Source of the DNA: a virus
Virus record (IMG/VR): IMGVR_UViG_3300007236_000007
Location: 1 to 44,614 of that record
Length of the DNA stretch: 44,614 bases
Strand: one strand, 5' to 3'
Shown here piece by piece: positions 32,912-41,890 of this stretch. The notes under the pieces are model-generated. The model was not told the origin of the DNA. It did not search any database and saw nothing but the letters and a program-made list of their open reading frames with translations. A program made the position numbers and the translations under genes. Position 1 is the first letter of the stretch. Each line of letters opens with the position of its first letter.

Positions 32912-33370
32912 ATGGTTACGAAATTTAAAACTTTAGACCCTTTTATGCGTTATAGTGTCGGGTTCGATAGATTGTTTAATGAACTTGAGAATTTGTCTCA
33001 AACAACAACGCAAAACTATCCCCCATACAATGTAGTAAAAGTAAACGATTCTGATTATCGTATTGAAATTGCTGTATCGGGATTTTCTGAAGATGAACTT
33101 GATGTTGAAGTCAAAGAAGATACTCTTACAGTAACAGGTACAGTAACAGAACGCGAAGAATCTAACTACTTGCATAAGGGAATTTCGTCTAGAAATTTTG
33201 CTAGAACATTCACTCTCAATCCAGACATTGTTGTGAATGATGCGAAACTTTCTAATGGAATGCTTGTAATCGAATTGGAACATGTAATTCCAGAAGAAAA
33301 ACAGCCTAGAAAGATTGAGATTAATCGATCAATTGGCAAAAAGGGAAAGAAAACTCTTTTAGTTGAATAA
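32912..33370 (+). CDS. hsp20: Small heat-shock protein Hsp20
   Basis: 152 residues. The alpha-crystallin domain spans about 38-140: YNVVKVNDSDYRIEIAVSGF, DELDVEVKEDTLTVTG, GISSRNFARTFTLNPDI and LSNGMLVIELEHVIPE. The final KPR-type tail (EEKQPRKIEINR) is that of the IbpA/B class. Hsp20 is an ATP-independent holdase, and homologs are near universal in T4-like cyanophages. Translation may be temperature-controlled by the leader. A GC-rich hairpin follows the gene. Confidence 0.95.
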   Translation: MVTKFKTLDPFMRYSVGFDRLFNELENLSQTTTQNYPPYNVVKVNDSDYRIEIAVSGFSEDELDVEVKEDTLTVTGTVTEREESNYLHKGISSRNFARTFTLNPDIVVNDAKLSNGMLVIELEHVIPEEKQPRKIEINRSIGKKGKKTLLVE

Positions 33371-33379
33371 TAAATTATC

Positions 33380-33398
33380 GGGGAGCATTTTGCTCCCC
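33380..33398 (+). terminator. Hairpin after hsp20
   Basis: Perfect 8-bp stem GGGGAGCA/TGCTCCCC with loop TTT, 9 bases after the hsp20 stop. There is no T run after it, so it may stabilise the mRNA end or terminate weakly. Confidence 0.6.
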
Positions 33399-33418
33399 AA
33401 CTAACCAAGGATAGAAAA

Positions 33419-33604
33419 ATGGAAACTCATGATCAACTAACTATTGAATTGGAACAATATAAAATAGAAAACGAGAAGTTTAAAAATGGAAATAAATCTG
33501 CCGGAGTTCGGGCAAGAAAACATTTGAATGAACTTGTAAAACTTTGCAAAACACGCCGAATGGAAATTCAAGATGAAAAGGAATGGATTGTAAAGGGAAC
33601 ATAA
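33419..33604 (+). CDS. Histone H1/Hc1-like small basic protein
   Basis: 61 residues. FKNGNKSAGVRARKHLNELV followed by KLCKTRRMEIQDEK resembles the Hc1 histone-like motif (GNKAA..R.R.....L.K..K..RK.). The first third is helical and acidic-basic mixed. Members of this family bind nucleic acid without clear sequence preference. The start follows AAGGATAG. It stands 4 bases before the next gene. A role in compacting or coating DNA is an inference. Confidence 0.6.
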   Translation: METHDQLTIELEQYKIENEKFKNGNKSAGVRARKHLNELVKLCKTRRMEIQDEKEWIVKGT

Positions 33605-33607
33605 ATT

Positions 33608-33952
33608 ATGTCAGATAATGAAAATCAGGTGAATGAAGAACCTATCGAAGAGCCAATTCTATATCGGACTAGTTCAGATGGTAAAGATATTAGATTCAAT
33701 CCAGGCCTTCCGCACGATAAACTGATGCAAGAACTTTTAAACAATAGACAAATTGTAGAGGCAAGTCCTCATATTGTTCAGAAAGTTTTGAACATGGAAT
33801 GGAAATGGTTTGAACGCAGAGTAATTAAATGGTTAGGAGATACGGAGTATTCTAGAAAGTTGCAGCAATCTCTGAGAAACCATATTAAAAATGAGAAAAA
33901 ATGGGTTGAGCGTGGTGCAAAAGCCGAAGAAGTTCAAAAATATCAAGGATAA
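33608..33952 (+). CDS. Hypothetical protein
   Basis: 114 residues, not recognised. The N-terminal 17 residues are acidic and disordered. A compact helical part follows (LPHDKLMQELLNNRQIVEA, VQKVLNMEWKWFERRVIKWL). It lies in a cluster of small genes between hsp20 and DNA polymerase and has no membrane segment or signal peptide. Confidence 0.65.
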   Translation: MSDNENQVNEEPIEEPILYRTSSDGKDIRFNPGLPHDKLMQELLNNRQIVEASPHIVQKVLNMEWKWFERRVIKWLGDTEYSRKLQQSLRNHIKNEKKWVERGAKAEEVQKYQG

Positions 33953-33967
33953 CATAGGAGTGATATA

Positions 33968-34240
33968 ATGAAATTAGATTATACAAGCAGTTTAAAATTA
34001 CGAGCATTAATTCGTAAATATGAATTTGAAAGAGATGCAGCAATTGCAAATCTTCAAGTATATTTCGAAAATGGTGCTGGTGTAGGGGATCATGGAGATA
34101 CTATTGGATCTATGGATGATTTAGTTACGCAGTTGAACGAAGCGGAAACTAAACTAAAAACTATTATTGCTTATTTTGCAAATGTTCCACAACCAGCACC
34201 AGTTTCTACAGAAGAAGCACCATCAACAGATGGCGATTAA
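33968..34240 (+). CDS. Conserved small hypothetical protein
   Basis: 90 residues behind an ATAGGAG site. Residues 1-70 form two helices around a VYFENGAGVGDHGDTIGSMD loop; this helix-loop-helix layout with a glycine-rich G.H/DH turn recurs in marine T4-like phages. The C-terminal 20 residues are Pro/Ala/Glu-rich and disordered. Function is unknown. Its end overlaps the next gene by 11 bases. Confidence 0.65.
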   Translation: MKLDYTSSLKLRALIRKYEFERDAAIANLQVYFENGAGVGDHGDTIGSMDDLVTQLNEAETKLKTIIAYFANVPQPAPVSTEEAPSTDGD

Positions 34241-34577
34241 GGTAGTCAGACTTCTATCTGGCGAAGAATTGATGGGAGATATTGAAGATAAAGGCGAAGG
34301 TAAGTATTTCTTAAAAAATGCTTGTCAAATTGTCACTTCATATGCAGATACAACAACAGCAACAGCAAGAGTTGGTCTGTCTCCCTTCATGCCTTATACA
34401 AAATCGTCTGATGGAATAGAATTAGAAAAAGCATATATTGGATTTATTGTTGATCCTGTAAATGAACTAACTACGGAATATAATAAAGTATTTGGTAGTG
34501 GTTTAGTTCTTCCCCCAAGCAAACCAACACTTACTACATCTCCGCCCCGCGGCAATCATGGTTTTGTAAAAATATAA
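34230..34577 (+). CDS. Sm-like-fold hypothetical protein
   Basis: 115 residues from the ATG at 34230, inside the end of the previous gene; the longer frame upstream is only a shadow of that gene. IKVVRLLSGEELMGDIEDKG fits the Sm1 motif (an x-V-x-L-x-x-G-x-E-x-x-G pattern), and GLSPFMPYTKSSDGIELEKA followed by YIGFIVDPVNEL fits the later strands. The C-terminal 25 residues are Pro/Thr-rich. It resembles the protein at 17263-17664. RNA binding of the LSM/Hfq kind is possible. Confidence 0.7.
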   Translation: MAIKVVRLLSGEELMGDIEDKGEGKYFLKNACQIVTSYADTTTATARVGLSPFMPYTKSSDGIELEKAYIGFIVDPVNELTTEYNKVFGSGLVLPPSKPTLTTSPPRGNHGFVKI

Positions 34578-34582
34578 AAACC

Positions 34583-34611
34583 TTGACAATTTGAATTTTA
34601 TAGTGTATATT
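34583..34611 (+). promoter_or_regulatory. Sigma70-type promoter of DNA polymerase, near-leaderless
   Basis: TTGACA, 17-base spacer, TATATT. The -10 box ends only 10 bases before the gp43 ATG, so the transcript would start about 3-5 bases ahead of the start codon and lack a complete ribosome-binding site. Confidence 0.78.
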
Positions 34612-34621
34612 ATGAGGTATT

Positions 34622-37153
34622 ATGCGTTTTTATACTAATGTACAAAATATTGGAAACAAAATTCTTGTTAGAGAATATAACAATGGTGAACGAAAAAAAT
34701 TAAGGTTGGATTATAAGCCATCTTTATTTTTTGAAACAAAAGACAGAACATCAAAATATAAATCTCTTGATGGAAAAAATCTAAAAAAAGTAACATTTTC
34801 GACCATTAACGAAGCAAGAAGTAAGATGCGAGAAGTCGAAGGACTGTCTCCTATTTACGGAATGACGCCTTTTATCTATCCATTTATATCTGATGCTTAT
34901 AGTGATATGGAATTTGATATTGATAAAATCAATATCGCAACACTTGATATTGAGGTTGAATGTGAACAGGGATTCCCAGAACCGGCAGCTGCGGCTGAAC
35001 GAGTGAATGCTATTACTTTAAAATATAATGGACTTTATACAGTTCTTGGTCTTGGAGATTGGGAACATAAAACTCCAGAAGTCGAACATCTGAATATCAA
35101 ATATTACAAATGTACAAGTGAAATGGAACTTCTACGTTCATTTCTGAATTTGTGGGAGTCTGCTGATATTGATATTGTAACTGGATGGAATGTAAACTCT
35201 TTCGATATATTATATCTTGTAAATAGAATTACTAAAATCTTGGGCGAAGAACAGATGAAACGTCTGTCACCTTGGCGTTCTGTAAACAAAGTTCAAAAAA
35301 ATATTAGAGGACAACTTACAGAACATGTTCAGCTACTTGGATTAAACATTATTGATTATCTTGACTTGTATAGAAAATTTACATATGTCACCAGAGAATC
35401 TTATCGATTAGACCATATTGCATTTGTTGAACTTGGCCAAAGAAAACTTGACCACTCTGAATTTTCATCGATGCATCTATTTTATAAGATGGACTATCAG
35501 AAATATATAGATTATAACATCATTGATGTTGAACTTGTTGATAGACTTGAAGATAAACTAAAATTGTTGGAACTTCTCATTACTATTGCATATCAGGCAA
35601 TGGTTAATTATGATGAAGTTTTTTCTCCAATCAAAACATGGGACTCGATTGCGTTTAATCTTCTAAGACGAAACAAGATAGTAATTCCACCAAAAACAAT
35701 AAGTCAAAAGACTGAGGCCTATGCCGGTGCATATGTAAAAGATCCAATTGTTGGAATGCATGATTGGGTCATGTCTTTTGATTTGAATAGTTTGTATCCA
35801 CATCTTATCATGCAATATAATATCTCACCAGAAACATTAGTTGAAACGGACCGCGTTGATACAAACGTAAATACTTTGTTAGAAAAAGGAACGGATACAG
35901 AAGCATGTCAACAACATGGGTATTCCCTCACACCAAATGGCGTTCTTTATGACAATTCAAAAAAAGGATTTCTTCCAAAATTGATGCAAGGTATGTATGA
36001 TGACCGTGTACAGTATAAGAAAGAAATGTTAAAATGTAAACAGAGAAAAATTAATGGTGACGGCGATCCAGTGGAATTAGATAAGAAAATCGCCGCACTA
36101 AACAACAAACAAATGGCAGCAAAAATTCTTCTCAATTCAGCTTATGGTGCGTTAGGAAATCAATATTTTAGATATTTTGATATTAGACAGGCTGAGTCGA
36201 TTACTTTATCTGGTCAACTAAGTATTCGTTGGATTGAGAAAAAAGTAAACGAATACATGAACAAGGTATTAGGAAATGAAGAACAGAAAGAATATGTCAT
36301 TGCAAGCGATACAGATTCGATATATGTTGTTTTTGGTGACTTGGTACAAAGAGTGTTTGGAAAAGGAGATTCGATATCGGAGAGTGATGGTGGTATACAA
36401 ACCGAGCGAGTGGTATCATTTCTTGATAGAGTTGCTCAGGAGAAATTGGAACCTTTTATTGATAAGGCTTATAAAGAACTTGCTGAATATATGAATGCAT
36501 ATGATCAAAAGATGGTAATGGCTAGAGAGGTGATTGCATCAAAGGGTTTGTGGACTGCGAAGAAGAGATATATCTTGAATGTGCATGATAACGAAGGAGT
36601 CAGATATAAAACCCCAGAACTAAAAATTATGGGTATTGAGGCTGTTCGTTCTTCAACTCCGGCTGCGTGTAGAGATAAACTAAGAGAATCCTTTAAAGTT
36701 ATAATGAAGGGTGATAATGATGAGTTGATTGAGTTTATTGATAAATTTAGAGAAGAATTTAAAACAATGGATGTACCAGACATTTCTTTTCCAAGAAGTG
36801 TTAATGGCCTAAAGAAATACTTTGATTCGAAAGATTTATATACAAAAGGCACACCAATTCATGTGAAAGGTGTGATTCATTATAATAATTTGGTGCAAAA
36901 ACATAAACTTGGAATGTCTTATCCTTTAATTAAGGAAGGCGAAAAGATTAAGTTTGTATATTTGAAAGAACCAAATCCGATAGGAAACAATACAATTGCA
37001 ATTCAAGATTCTTTACCAGAAGAATTTGACTTGCATCGATATATTGACTACAACAAACAATTTGAAAAGGCGTTTCTTGACCCTATTCAAACTATCACAG
37101 ACACAATTGGTTGGAAAACTGAAAAAATATTTACAATTGATGACTTTTTTTAA
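34622..37153 (+). CDS. 43: DNA polymerase gp43 (family B)
   Basis: 843 residues (T4 gp43 is 898). The 3'-5' exonuclease motifs are Exo I TLDIEVE (about 109), Exo II WNVNSFDILYLV (about 192) and Exo III YNIIDVELVDRL (about 304). The polymerase motifs are A FDLNSLYPHLI (about 387), B KILLNSAYGALGNQ (about 503) and C ASDTDSIYV (about 562). The C-terminal IGWKTEKIFTIDDFF holds the peptide that docks on the gp45 clamp. The replicative enzyme is intact. Confidence 0.97.
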   Translation: MRFYTNVQNIGNKILVREYNNGERKKLRLDYKPSLFFETKDRTSKYKSLDGKNLKKVTFSTINEARSKMREVEGLSPIYGMTPFIYPFISDAYSDMEFDIDKINIATLDIEVECEQGFPEPAAAAERVNAITLKYNGLYTVLGLGDWEHKTPEVEHLNIKYYKCTSEMELLRSFLNLWESADIDIVTGWNVNSFDILYLVNRITKILGEEQMKRLSPWRSVNKVQKNIRGQLTEHVQLLGLNIIDYLDLYRKFTYVTRESYRLDHIAFVELGQRKLDHSEFSSMHLFYKMDYQKYIDYNIIDVELVDRLEDKLKLLELLITIAYQAMVNYDEVFSPIKTWDSIAFNLLRRNKIVIPPKTISQKTEAYAGAYVKDPIVGMHDWVMSFDLNSLYPHLIMQYNISPETLVETDRVDTNVNTLLEKGTDTEACQQHGYSLTPNGVLYDNSKKGFLPKLMQGMYDDRVQYKKEMLKCKQRKINGDGDPVELDKKIAALNNKQMAAKILLNSAYGALGNQYFRYFDIRQAESITLSGQLSIRWIEKKVNEYMNKVLGNEEQKEYVIASDTDSIYVVFGDLVQRVFGKGDSISESDGGIQTERVVSFLDRVAQEKLEPFIDKAYKELAEYMNAYDQKMVMAREVIASKGLWTAKKRYILNVHDNEGVRYKTPELKIMGIEAVRSSTPAACRDKLRESFKVIMKGDNDELIEFIDKFREEFKTMDVPDISFPRSVNGLKKYFDSKDLYTKGTPIHVKGVIHYNNLVQKHKLGMSYPLIKEGEKIKFVYLKEPNPIGNNTIAIQDSLPEEFDLHRYIDYNKQFEKAFLDPIQTITDTIGWKTEKIFTIDDFF

Positions 37154-37165
37154 TAGGAGAATAAT

Positions 37166-38185
37166 ATGACATCTGGACTAATGAGTAAGTTAAGAAAGAA
37201 TACGTCTTTCAAAGATGGCAGAGTTAATACTTTATCAGAATCGCCGTTTTTACATGAAAAGGATAATATTCCTACAAATATTCCAGCAATGAATGTTGCA
37301 TTTTCTGGATCACTGGAAAAAGGATTTACTTCTGGTTTGACAATGATTGCAGGTCCAAGTAAACACTTTAAAACAGCATTTGGTTTGATTATGATGAAAT
37401 CGTATCTAGACAAATATCCAGATGCGGTTGCTCTTTTTTATGACAGTGAATTTGGAACTCCACAGAACTATTTTGATGTATTTGAAATTGATACCACAAG
37501 AGTAGTTCACATTCCAGTTACTGATTTGGAAGAATTGAAATTTGATATGGTTTCTCAGCTAAAAGAAATAGAAACAGAAGATAAACTTTTTATCATGGTT
37601 GATTCTGTAGGAAACCTTGCATCGAAAAAAGAAGTAGAAGATGCGGAGAATCAAAAGTCTGCCGCTGATATGACAAGAGCAAAACAATTCAAATCTTTGT
37701 TTAGAATGGTAACACCACATCTAACAATGAAAGATATTCCAATGGTTGCAATTAACCACACATATGACTCACAGGGGTTATATCCAACTAAGGTTGTATC
37801 TGGTGGCACTGGAATGTATTATAGTGCTGATACTATTTGGATTATTGGTAGACAACAAGACAAGGTTGGTACAGAAATTCAAGGATATCATTTCGTAATC
37901 AATGTAGAGAAATCTAGATTTGTAAAAGAAAAATCTAAAATTCCAATTTCAGTTTCATGGGAAAATGGTGTAGATAAAACTTCAGGTCTTCTTGACATGG
38001 CGGTAGATTATGGTGTAATATCCAAATCAGGTGGATGGTATCAGATGGTTGATCCAGAAACTGGAGAAGTAGACGATAAAAAGTTTCGTGAAAAAGAAAC
38101 ACATAATATGGAATTTTGGGAAACTTTATTACAAGATTCTAAATTTGATGGATTTTTGAAAAAGAAATATAGAGTAGGTAACTAA
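37166..38185 (+). CDS. uvsX: RecA-like recombinase UvsX
   Basis: 339 residues (T4 UvsX is 391). The T4-style Walker A is AGPSKHFKTAFGL (about 69-76 core), with Walker B KLFIMVDSVGNLASKKEVED and the conserved VAINHTYDSQGLYPTKVVSG, then GGTGMYYSADTIWIIG, for DNA-binding loops and sensor. It forms filaments on single-stranded DNA with help from UvsY, encoded at 15310. It starts 12 bases after gp43 behind AGGAG and overlaps the next start by one base. Confidence 0.95.
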   Translation: MTSGLMSKLRKNTSFKDGRVNTLSESPFLHEKDNIPTNIPAMNVAFSGSLEKGFTSGLTMIAGPSKHFKTAFGLIMMKSYLDKYPDAVALFYDSEFGTPQNYFDVFEIDTTRVVHIPVTDLEELKFDMVSQLKEIETEDKLFIMVDSVGNLASKKEVEDAENQKSAADMTRAKQFKSLFRMVTPHLTMKDIPMVAINHTYDSQGLYPTKVVSGGTGMYYSADTIWIIGRQQDKVGTEIQGYHFVINVEKSRFVKEKSKIPISVSWENGVDKTSGLLDMAVDYGVISKSGGWYQMVDPETGEVDDKKFREKETHNMEFWETLLQDSKFDGFLKKKYRVGN

Positions 38186-38511
38186 TGGCAATTTGGGCTT
38201 CTGATTTTATATATCAACAGAGAATGCAGATTTGTAATTCTTGTGAAGAGTTTGTAAAAACATTAAAGGTATGTAAATCTTGTGGATGTTTTATGCCCGC
38301 CAAAGCTAAAATTGCTAATCTAAGATGTCCAAAAGATAAATGGACAGAAGTTTATGGAACAGAAGATCAAGAACCAAAAACTTTGTCTTTGCATAAAGGT
38401 TCAGATGATATAGAGAAAAAGAAAGAGTCTTTATTAAGACAGGCACAACATTTAAAAGATGAGTCCGATAGGTTGTTTAGAGAGGCTAAAAAATTAGATG
38501 GAACTAACTGA
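38185..38511 (+). CDS. Zinc-ribbon protein between uvsX and gp41
   Basis: 108 residues. Cys pairs ICNSCEEF and VCKSCGCFMPAKAKI plus a further Cys (LRCPKDKW) suggest one zinc site. The rest is a charged helix (KKKESLLRQAQHLKDESDRL). Proteins of this kind occur between uvsX and 41 in marine T4-like phages with no known function. Its end overlaps the gp41 gene by 14 bases. A role in helicase loading would fit the place but is unsupported. Confidence 0.75.
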   Translation: MAIWASDFIYQQRMQICNSCEEFVKTLKVCKSCGCFMPAKAKIANLRCPKDKWTEVYGTEDQEPKTLSLHKGSDDIEKKKESLLRQAQHLKDESDRLFREAKKLDGTN

Positions 38512-39883
38512 ACAAGTTGTTATGAATTGTTTGTTTTCGGATGATGCTTATGTAAGAAAGGCATTGCCGTTTATAGAACGAGAATATTTTCAAACCGAAT
38601 CCAATAAAATTATTTTTGATATGATTAAGAATCATATCGAAAAATATAATGATTTGCCTACCAAAGAATCTTTATTGATTTCTTTAGACGATATAAATGT
38701 TTCTGAAAATATTTACACAGAATGTTCTCAGTTTATAAATTATCTCCATAATCAAAGAGATGAACATAGAAATAGTGAATGGCAATTGGATGCAACTGAA
38801 AAGTGGTGTCAAGATAGAGCTATATATAATGCGGTGATGAAATCTATCAATATCATTAATGAAGATTCTCCAGAAAAAGGAAACATGCCAAAGATTTTGA
38901 GTGAGGCTCTTGCAGTTTCATTTGATAGTAATATTGGTCATGATTTTATTGATGATTGGGAAGAACGATTTGACTTTTATCAGAGAGTTGAAGAAAAAAT
39001 TCCATTTCATCTTGATATGTTAAATCGTATCACGAAGGGTGGACTTCCAAAGAAAACATTGAATGTTGCACTTGCTGGAACTGGTGTTGGTAAATCTCTG
39101 TTTATGTGTGATTGTGCAGCAAACCATCTTCTAATGGGATATGATGTTTTGTATATTACATGTGAAATGGCAGAAGAAAAGATTGCAGAAAGAATTGATG
39201 CAAATCTTTTAAACACCAGCATTCAAGATGTTTCTGCAATGGCAAGAGGTACATTTGATAAAAAGATTGATCGAATCAAGAAAAAGACAACTGGTAAAAT
39301 GATTATCAAAGAGTATCCAACAGCTGTCGCAAATGCAAATCATTTCAGACATTTGTTGAATGAGTTATCTTTGAAGAAGAATTTTAGACCAAAAGTTATC
39401 TATATTGATTACCTAAATATATGTGCATCTGCAAGAATTAAACCTGGCGCTGGTGCAAACTCATATACATTGATAAAATCAATTGCAGAAGAACTAAGAG
39501 GTCTTGCTGTTGAAAATGATGTGCCTATTGTGACTGCAACACAGACGACCAGAGGTGGTTATGCAAACAGTGATGTTGATTTGACTGACACATCTGAGAG
39601 TTTTGGTTTGCCTGCTACAGCAGATTTGATGTTTGCTCTAATATCAACAGAAGAACTTGAAGATATGGGACAGATATTGATTAAACAATTGAAGAATCGA
39701 TATAATGATCCAAATGAAAATAAAAGATTTGTTGTTGGAATTGATAGACCAAAAATGAGGTTGTATGATGTTGAAGATGACGCACAGGATGAATTAATAC
39801 AGGAAAGAACTGATAATACTTATAGAGAAACATTCTCTAATAAATCTAGCAAAAAGATAGGAAAAGTGGAGATTAAACTATGA
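38498..39883 (+). CDS. 41: Replicative helicase gp41 (DnaB-type)
   Basis: 461 residues (T4 gp41 is 475). The N-terminal helical DnaB-like domain (MELTEQVVMNCLFSDDAYVR) is followed by a RecA-type core: Walker A ALAGTGVGKSLF (about 188-199), the catalytic Glu in TCEMAEEKIAERID, Walker B VIYIDYLNICASAR, and QTTRGGYANSDVDLTDTSES for the Gln/Arg sensors. It is the 5'-3' replication-fork helicase. The gene overlaps both neighbours. Confidence 0.93.
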   Translation: MELTEQVVMNCLFSDDAYVRKALPFIEREYFQTESNKIIFDMIKNHIEKYNDLPTKESLLISLDDINVSENIYTECSQFINYLHNQRDEHRNSEWQLDATEKWCQDRAIYNAVMKSINIINEDSPEKGNMPKILSEALAVSFDSNIGHDFIDDWEERFDFYQRVEEKIPFHLDMLNRITKGGLPKKTLNVALAGTGVGKSLFMCDCAANHLLMGYDVLYITCEMAEEKIAERIDANLLNTSIQDVSAMARGTFDKKIDRIKKKTTGKMIIKEYPTAVANANHFRHLLNELSLKKNFRPKVIYIDYLNICASARIKPGAGANSYTLIKSIAEELRGLAVENDVPIVTATQTTRGGYANSDVDLTDTSESFGLPATADLMFALISTEELEDMGQILIKQLKNRYNDPNENKRFVVGIDRPKMRLYDVEDDAQDELIQERTDNTYRETFSNKSSKKIGKVEIKL

Positions 39884-40512
39884 CGGACGAAAAAGAAGTA
39901 GTAAATTTTGAGGTAGACCAAGAAACTTTTAGAGTTAAACCACCAGATGGTAACATGGCTTGGATTTCTGTATGGGACAATGTTTTGTCAGCAGAAAAGT
40001 GTGAAGAAATTATTGAAGAGTTTGAAAAGGCTTCTGAATATCATAAGAAAACAGAACATCCAGAATATAGAAGTTTTACTGAATTGAATTTTTTTGATCC
40101 AGCACTTCTTTCTGCAAATCCGAAGTTTGAAGAACTATCAATGGAACTTTTAGGGAAAGTTTCTGAATATGTTGAGAGTTATAGACAACACAATAATATC
40201 GCATTTTTTCCTCAACAATGTCATAATGAAGAAGTGAGAATGAAAAAATATTTTGCTGGTTCTGAGGATGATTTCAAGTATCATGCGGATGTTGGTGATT
40301 ATGCTTCTGCTAGAAGATTTCTTGTGTGCTTCTTTTATCTCAATACTGTAGAGGAAGGAGGAGAGACCGTATTTCCTGATTACAATACAAGCATCTCACC
40401 AGTGCAGGGTAGACTTGCAGTGTTTCCGCCTTTTTGGACGCATCCACACCAAGCTCAGCCTGCTGTATCCAATGATAAGTACATTGTAGGTACATATCTA
40501 CACTACATGTAA
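39880..40512 (+). CDS. Prolyl 4-hydroxylase-like 2-oxoglutarate/Fe(II) oxygenase
   Basis: 210 residues. Double-stranded beta-helix oxygenase with iron ligands H-x-D in YHADVGDY (about 134-136) and the distal His in WTHPHQA (about 188-190). RFLVCFFYLNTVEEGGETVF and GRLAVFPPFW are typical of P4H family members. The final KYIVGTYLHYM supplies the usual basic residue near the oxoglutarate. The substrate is unknown; homologs are widespread in marine T4-like phages. It is the last gene before the late promoter at 40516 and is coupled to gp41 by an ATGA overlap. Confidence 0.88.
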   Translation: MTDEKEVVNFEVDQETFRVKPPDGNMAWISVWDNVLSAEKCEEIIEEFEKASEYHKKTEHPEYRSFTELNFFDPALLSANPKFEELSMELLGKVSEYVESYRQHNNIAFFPQQCHNEEVRMKKYFAGSEDDFKYHADVGDYASARRFLVCFFYLNTVEEGGETVFPDYNTSISPVQGRLAVFPPFWTHPHQAQPAVSNDKYIVGTYLHYM

Positions 40513-40515
40513 AAT

Positions 40516-40523
40516 TATAAATA
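40516..40523 (+). promoter_or_regulatory. T4-type late promoter box for the 3' gene run
   Basis: Exact TATAAATA 4 bases after the oxygenase stop and 39 bases before the next ATG. It implies late expression of the genes from 40562 to the end of the window. Confidence 0.72.
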
Positions 40524-40561
40524 GTGGTATTAACTCAATATATAAAGGGTAATTCCATTTC

Positions 40562-41890
40562 ATGGCTTATAATTATAGACCAAAATCATCCCAAGATATA
40601 AAAGATCTTGGGGTGGTAATGAGTAAAGAAAAAGTTTTGGTTTCATTATTCGAAGAAATGAAATCGAACTTTGGAAAATCTTTTGATGAATTTATTACAA
40701 TAGAGACAGGTAGCGCAGGATTCGGAAACGCAAAGATTCTTAATGATTTTAAGAATATGGTCGATATAAATTCATATAAGAAAAAATATATAGGAATATC
40801 TCTTAAATTTGGAAATGGATCTAATCCAAGTAGTAATGCTCCTACTACCCAACAACAAGAATTAATTACTCTTAAAATATTTGAAGAATTATTATCTAGT
40901 AAAACAAAAAATTACAAGAAATTCGACCAATTGCTTCCGACACTCTTAGAAATATATCCCAATCTTCCATATGAAAAGTCTTGGTATAATTCGTTTGAAT
41001 TGCAATTTAATCAAATCGAAAAAGAAACCAAACTACCTAATAGTACATTTGATGTTTATAATCGTGATGGTGGATTTATGGATTATATATCAAAATTAGT
41101 AAATAGTAAGTTTGATATTGCAAAGAAAGATTCGTGGAATCCTGCTGATATATGGCTTTTAAGGTCGTCTGCTTATAAAAAATATGAAGCGATGTTAGAC
41201 GAAGCGGTTAGTATTCAAGAGTGTAATTCCATATTAGTTTCTGCATATAATAATACAGACATTGTTGGTATTTCTTTGAAAAAGAATGACGGAAAAAAAT
41301 TAAATTATGATTTAGTAAATTTAAAATCTTCTACTAAAGAAAGTTCTGTAGACTATTCGAAGTTTCTTTTAAATATTCCATATAATGAAAAAACAAAGTC
41401 TTTTACTTCAGTTACTAGTCAATTAGAAGTAAAATACCAAAACAAAACTTATCGTATGGGAGTAAAAAGCAATCAGGCTCAAATTGGAAACATCACATAT
41501 GAGTTTGTTGGAACTGGAGCTGCTGCGTTTTTAGGAAAAGTTCCAAAAGATATGTTGAAACTTGAATTAAAAAAAGATGGATACTTGATGCCAGAACACA
41601 CTCATTATATGAAGTTTGATAGGAAAGATTTTGAAAATAAAATATCGGTTATAAAAAGAAATAAAACACTTTTTACAATTGATGGAAATTTAGATAAATT
41701 TGTAGACCAACTTGAAGAATCTTGGTCAAAAGGAAGAAGTAAAGATAATGTTGTTATATCTCAAATCGTATGTTTTGCATATATTATAGCAAATTTATCA
41801 TTATCTAGAAGAAAAGAGTTTATAAGGGATTTATTTTTTATGGCACAGAAAAAAGGCCCAATGTTCGGCCCATTTGGAAAGTTATACTAA
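40562..41890 (+). CDS. Hypothetical late protein, possible PD-(D/E)XK-like core
   Basis: 442 residues, not assigned. The middle contains KKDSWNPADIWLL (about 192-204) and DIVGISLKKNDG (about 232-243). An N-P-A-D-I strand followed by a G-I-S-L-K-K strand is seen in diverged PD-(D/E)XK nucleases, but the spacing (about 38 residues) is long and Ser stands in place of the acidic residue. The C-terminal part is beta-rich. It leads a late run and its stop codon is 9 bases from the ligase-like gene. A structural role is an equal alternative. Confidence 0.6.
   Translation: MAYNYRPKSSQDIKDLGVVMSKEKVLVSLFEEMKSNFGKSFDEFITIETGSAGFGNAKILNDFKNMVDINSYKKKYIGISLKFGNGSNPSSNAPTTQQQELITLKIFEELLSSKTKNYKKFDQLLPTLLEIYPNLPYEKSWYNSFELQFNQIEKETKLPNSTFDVYNRDGGFMDYISKLVNSKFDIAKKDSWNPADIWLLRSSAYKKYEAMLDEAVSIQECNSILVSAYNNTDIVGISLKKNDGKKLNYDLVNLKSSTKESSVDYSKFLLNIPYNEKTKSFTSVTSQLEVKYQNKTYRMGVKSNQAQIGNITYEFVGTGAAAFLGKVPKDMLKLELKKDGYLMPEHTHYMKFDRKDFENKISVIKRNKTLFTIDGNLDKFVDQLEESWSKGRSKDNVVISQIVCFAYIIANLSLSRRKEFIRDLFFMAQKKGPMFGPFGKLY

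Noticed and set aside
39880-40512. 2OG-Fe(II) oxygenase as a TET/JBP-type DNA base oxidase for the modification system
   Set aside because: Its sequence is prolyl 4-hydroxylase-like, it lies 15 kb away, and such genes are common in marine phages without base-modification operons.
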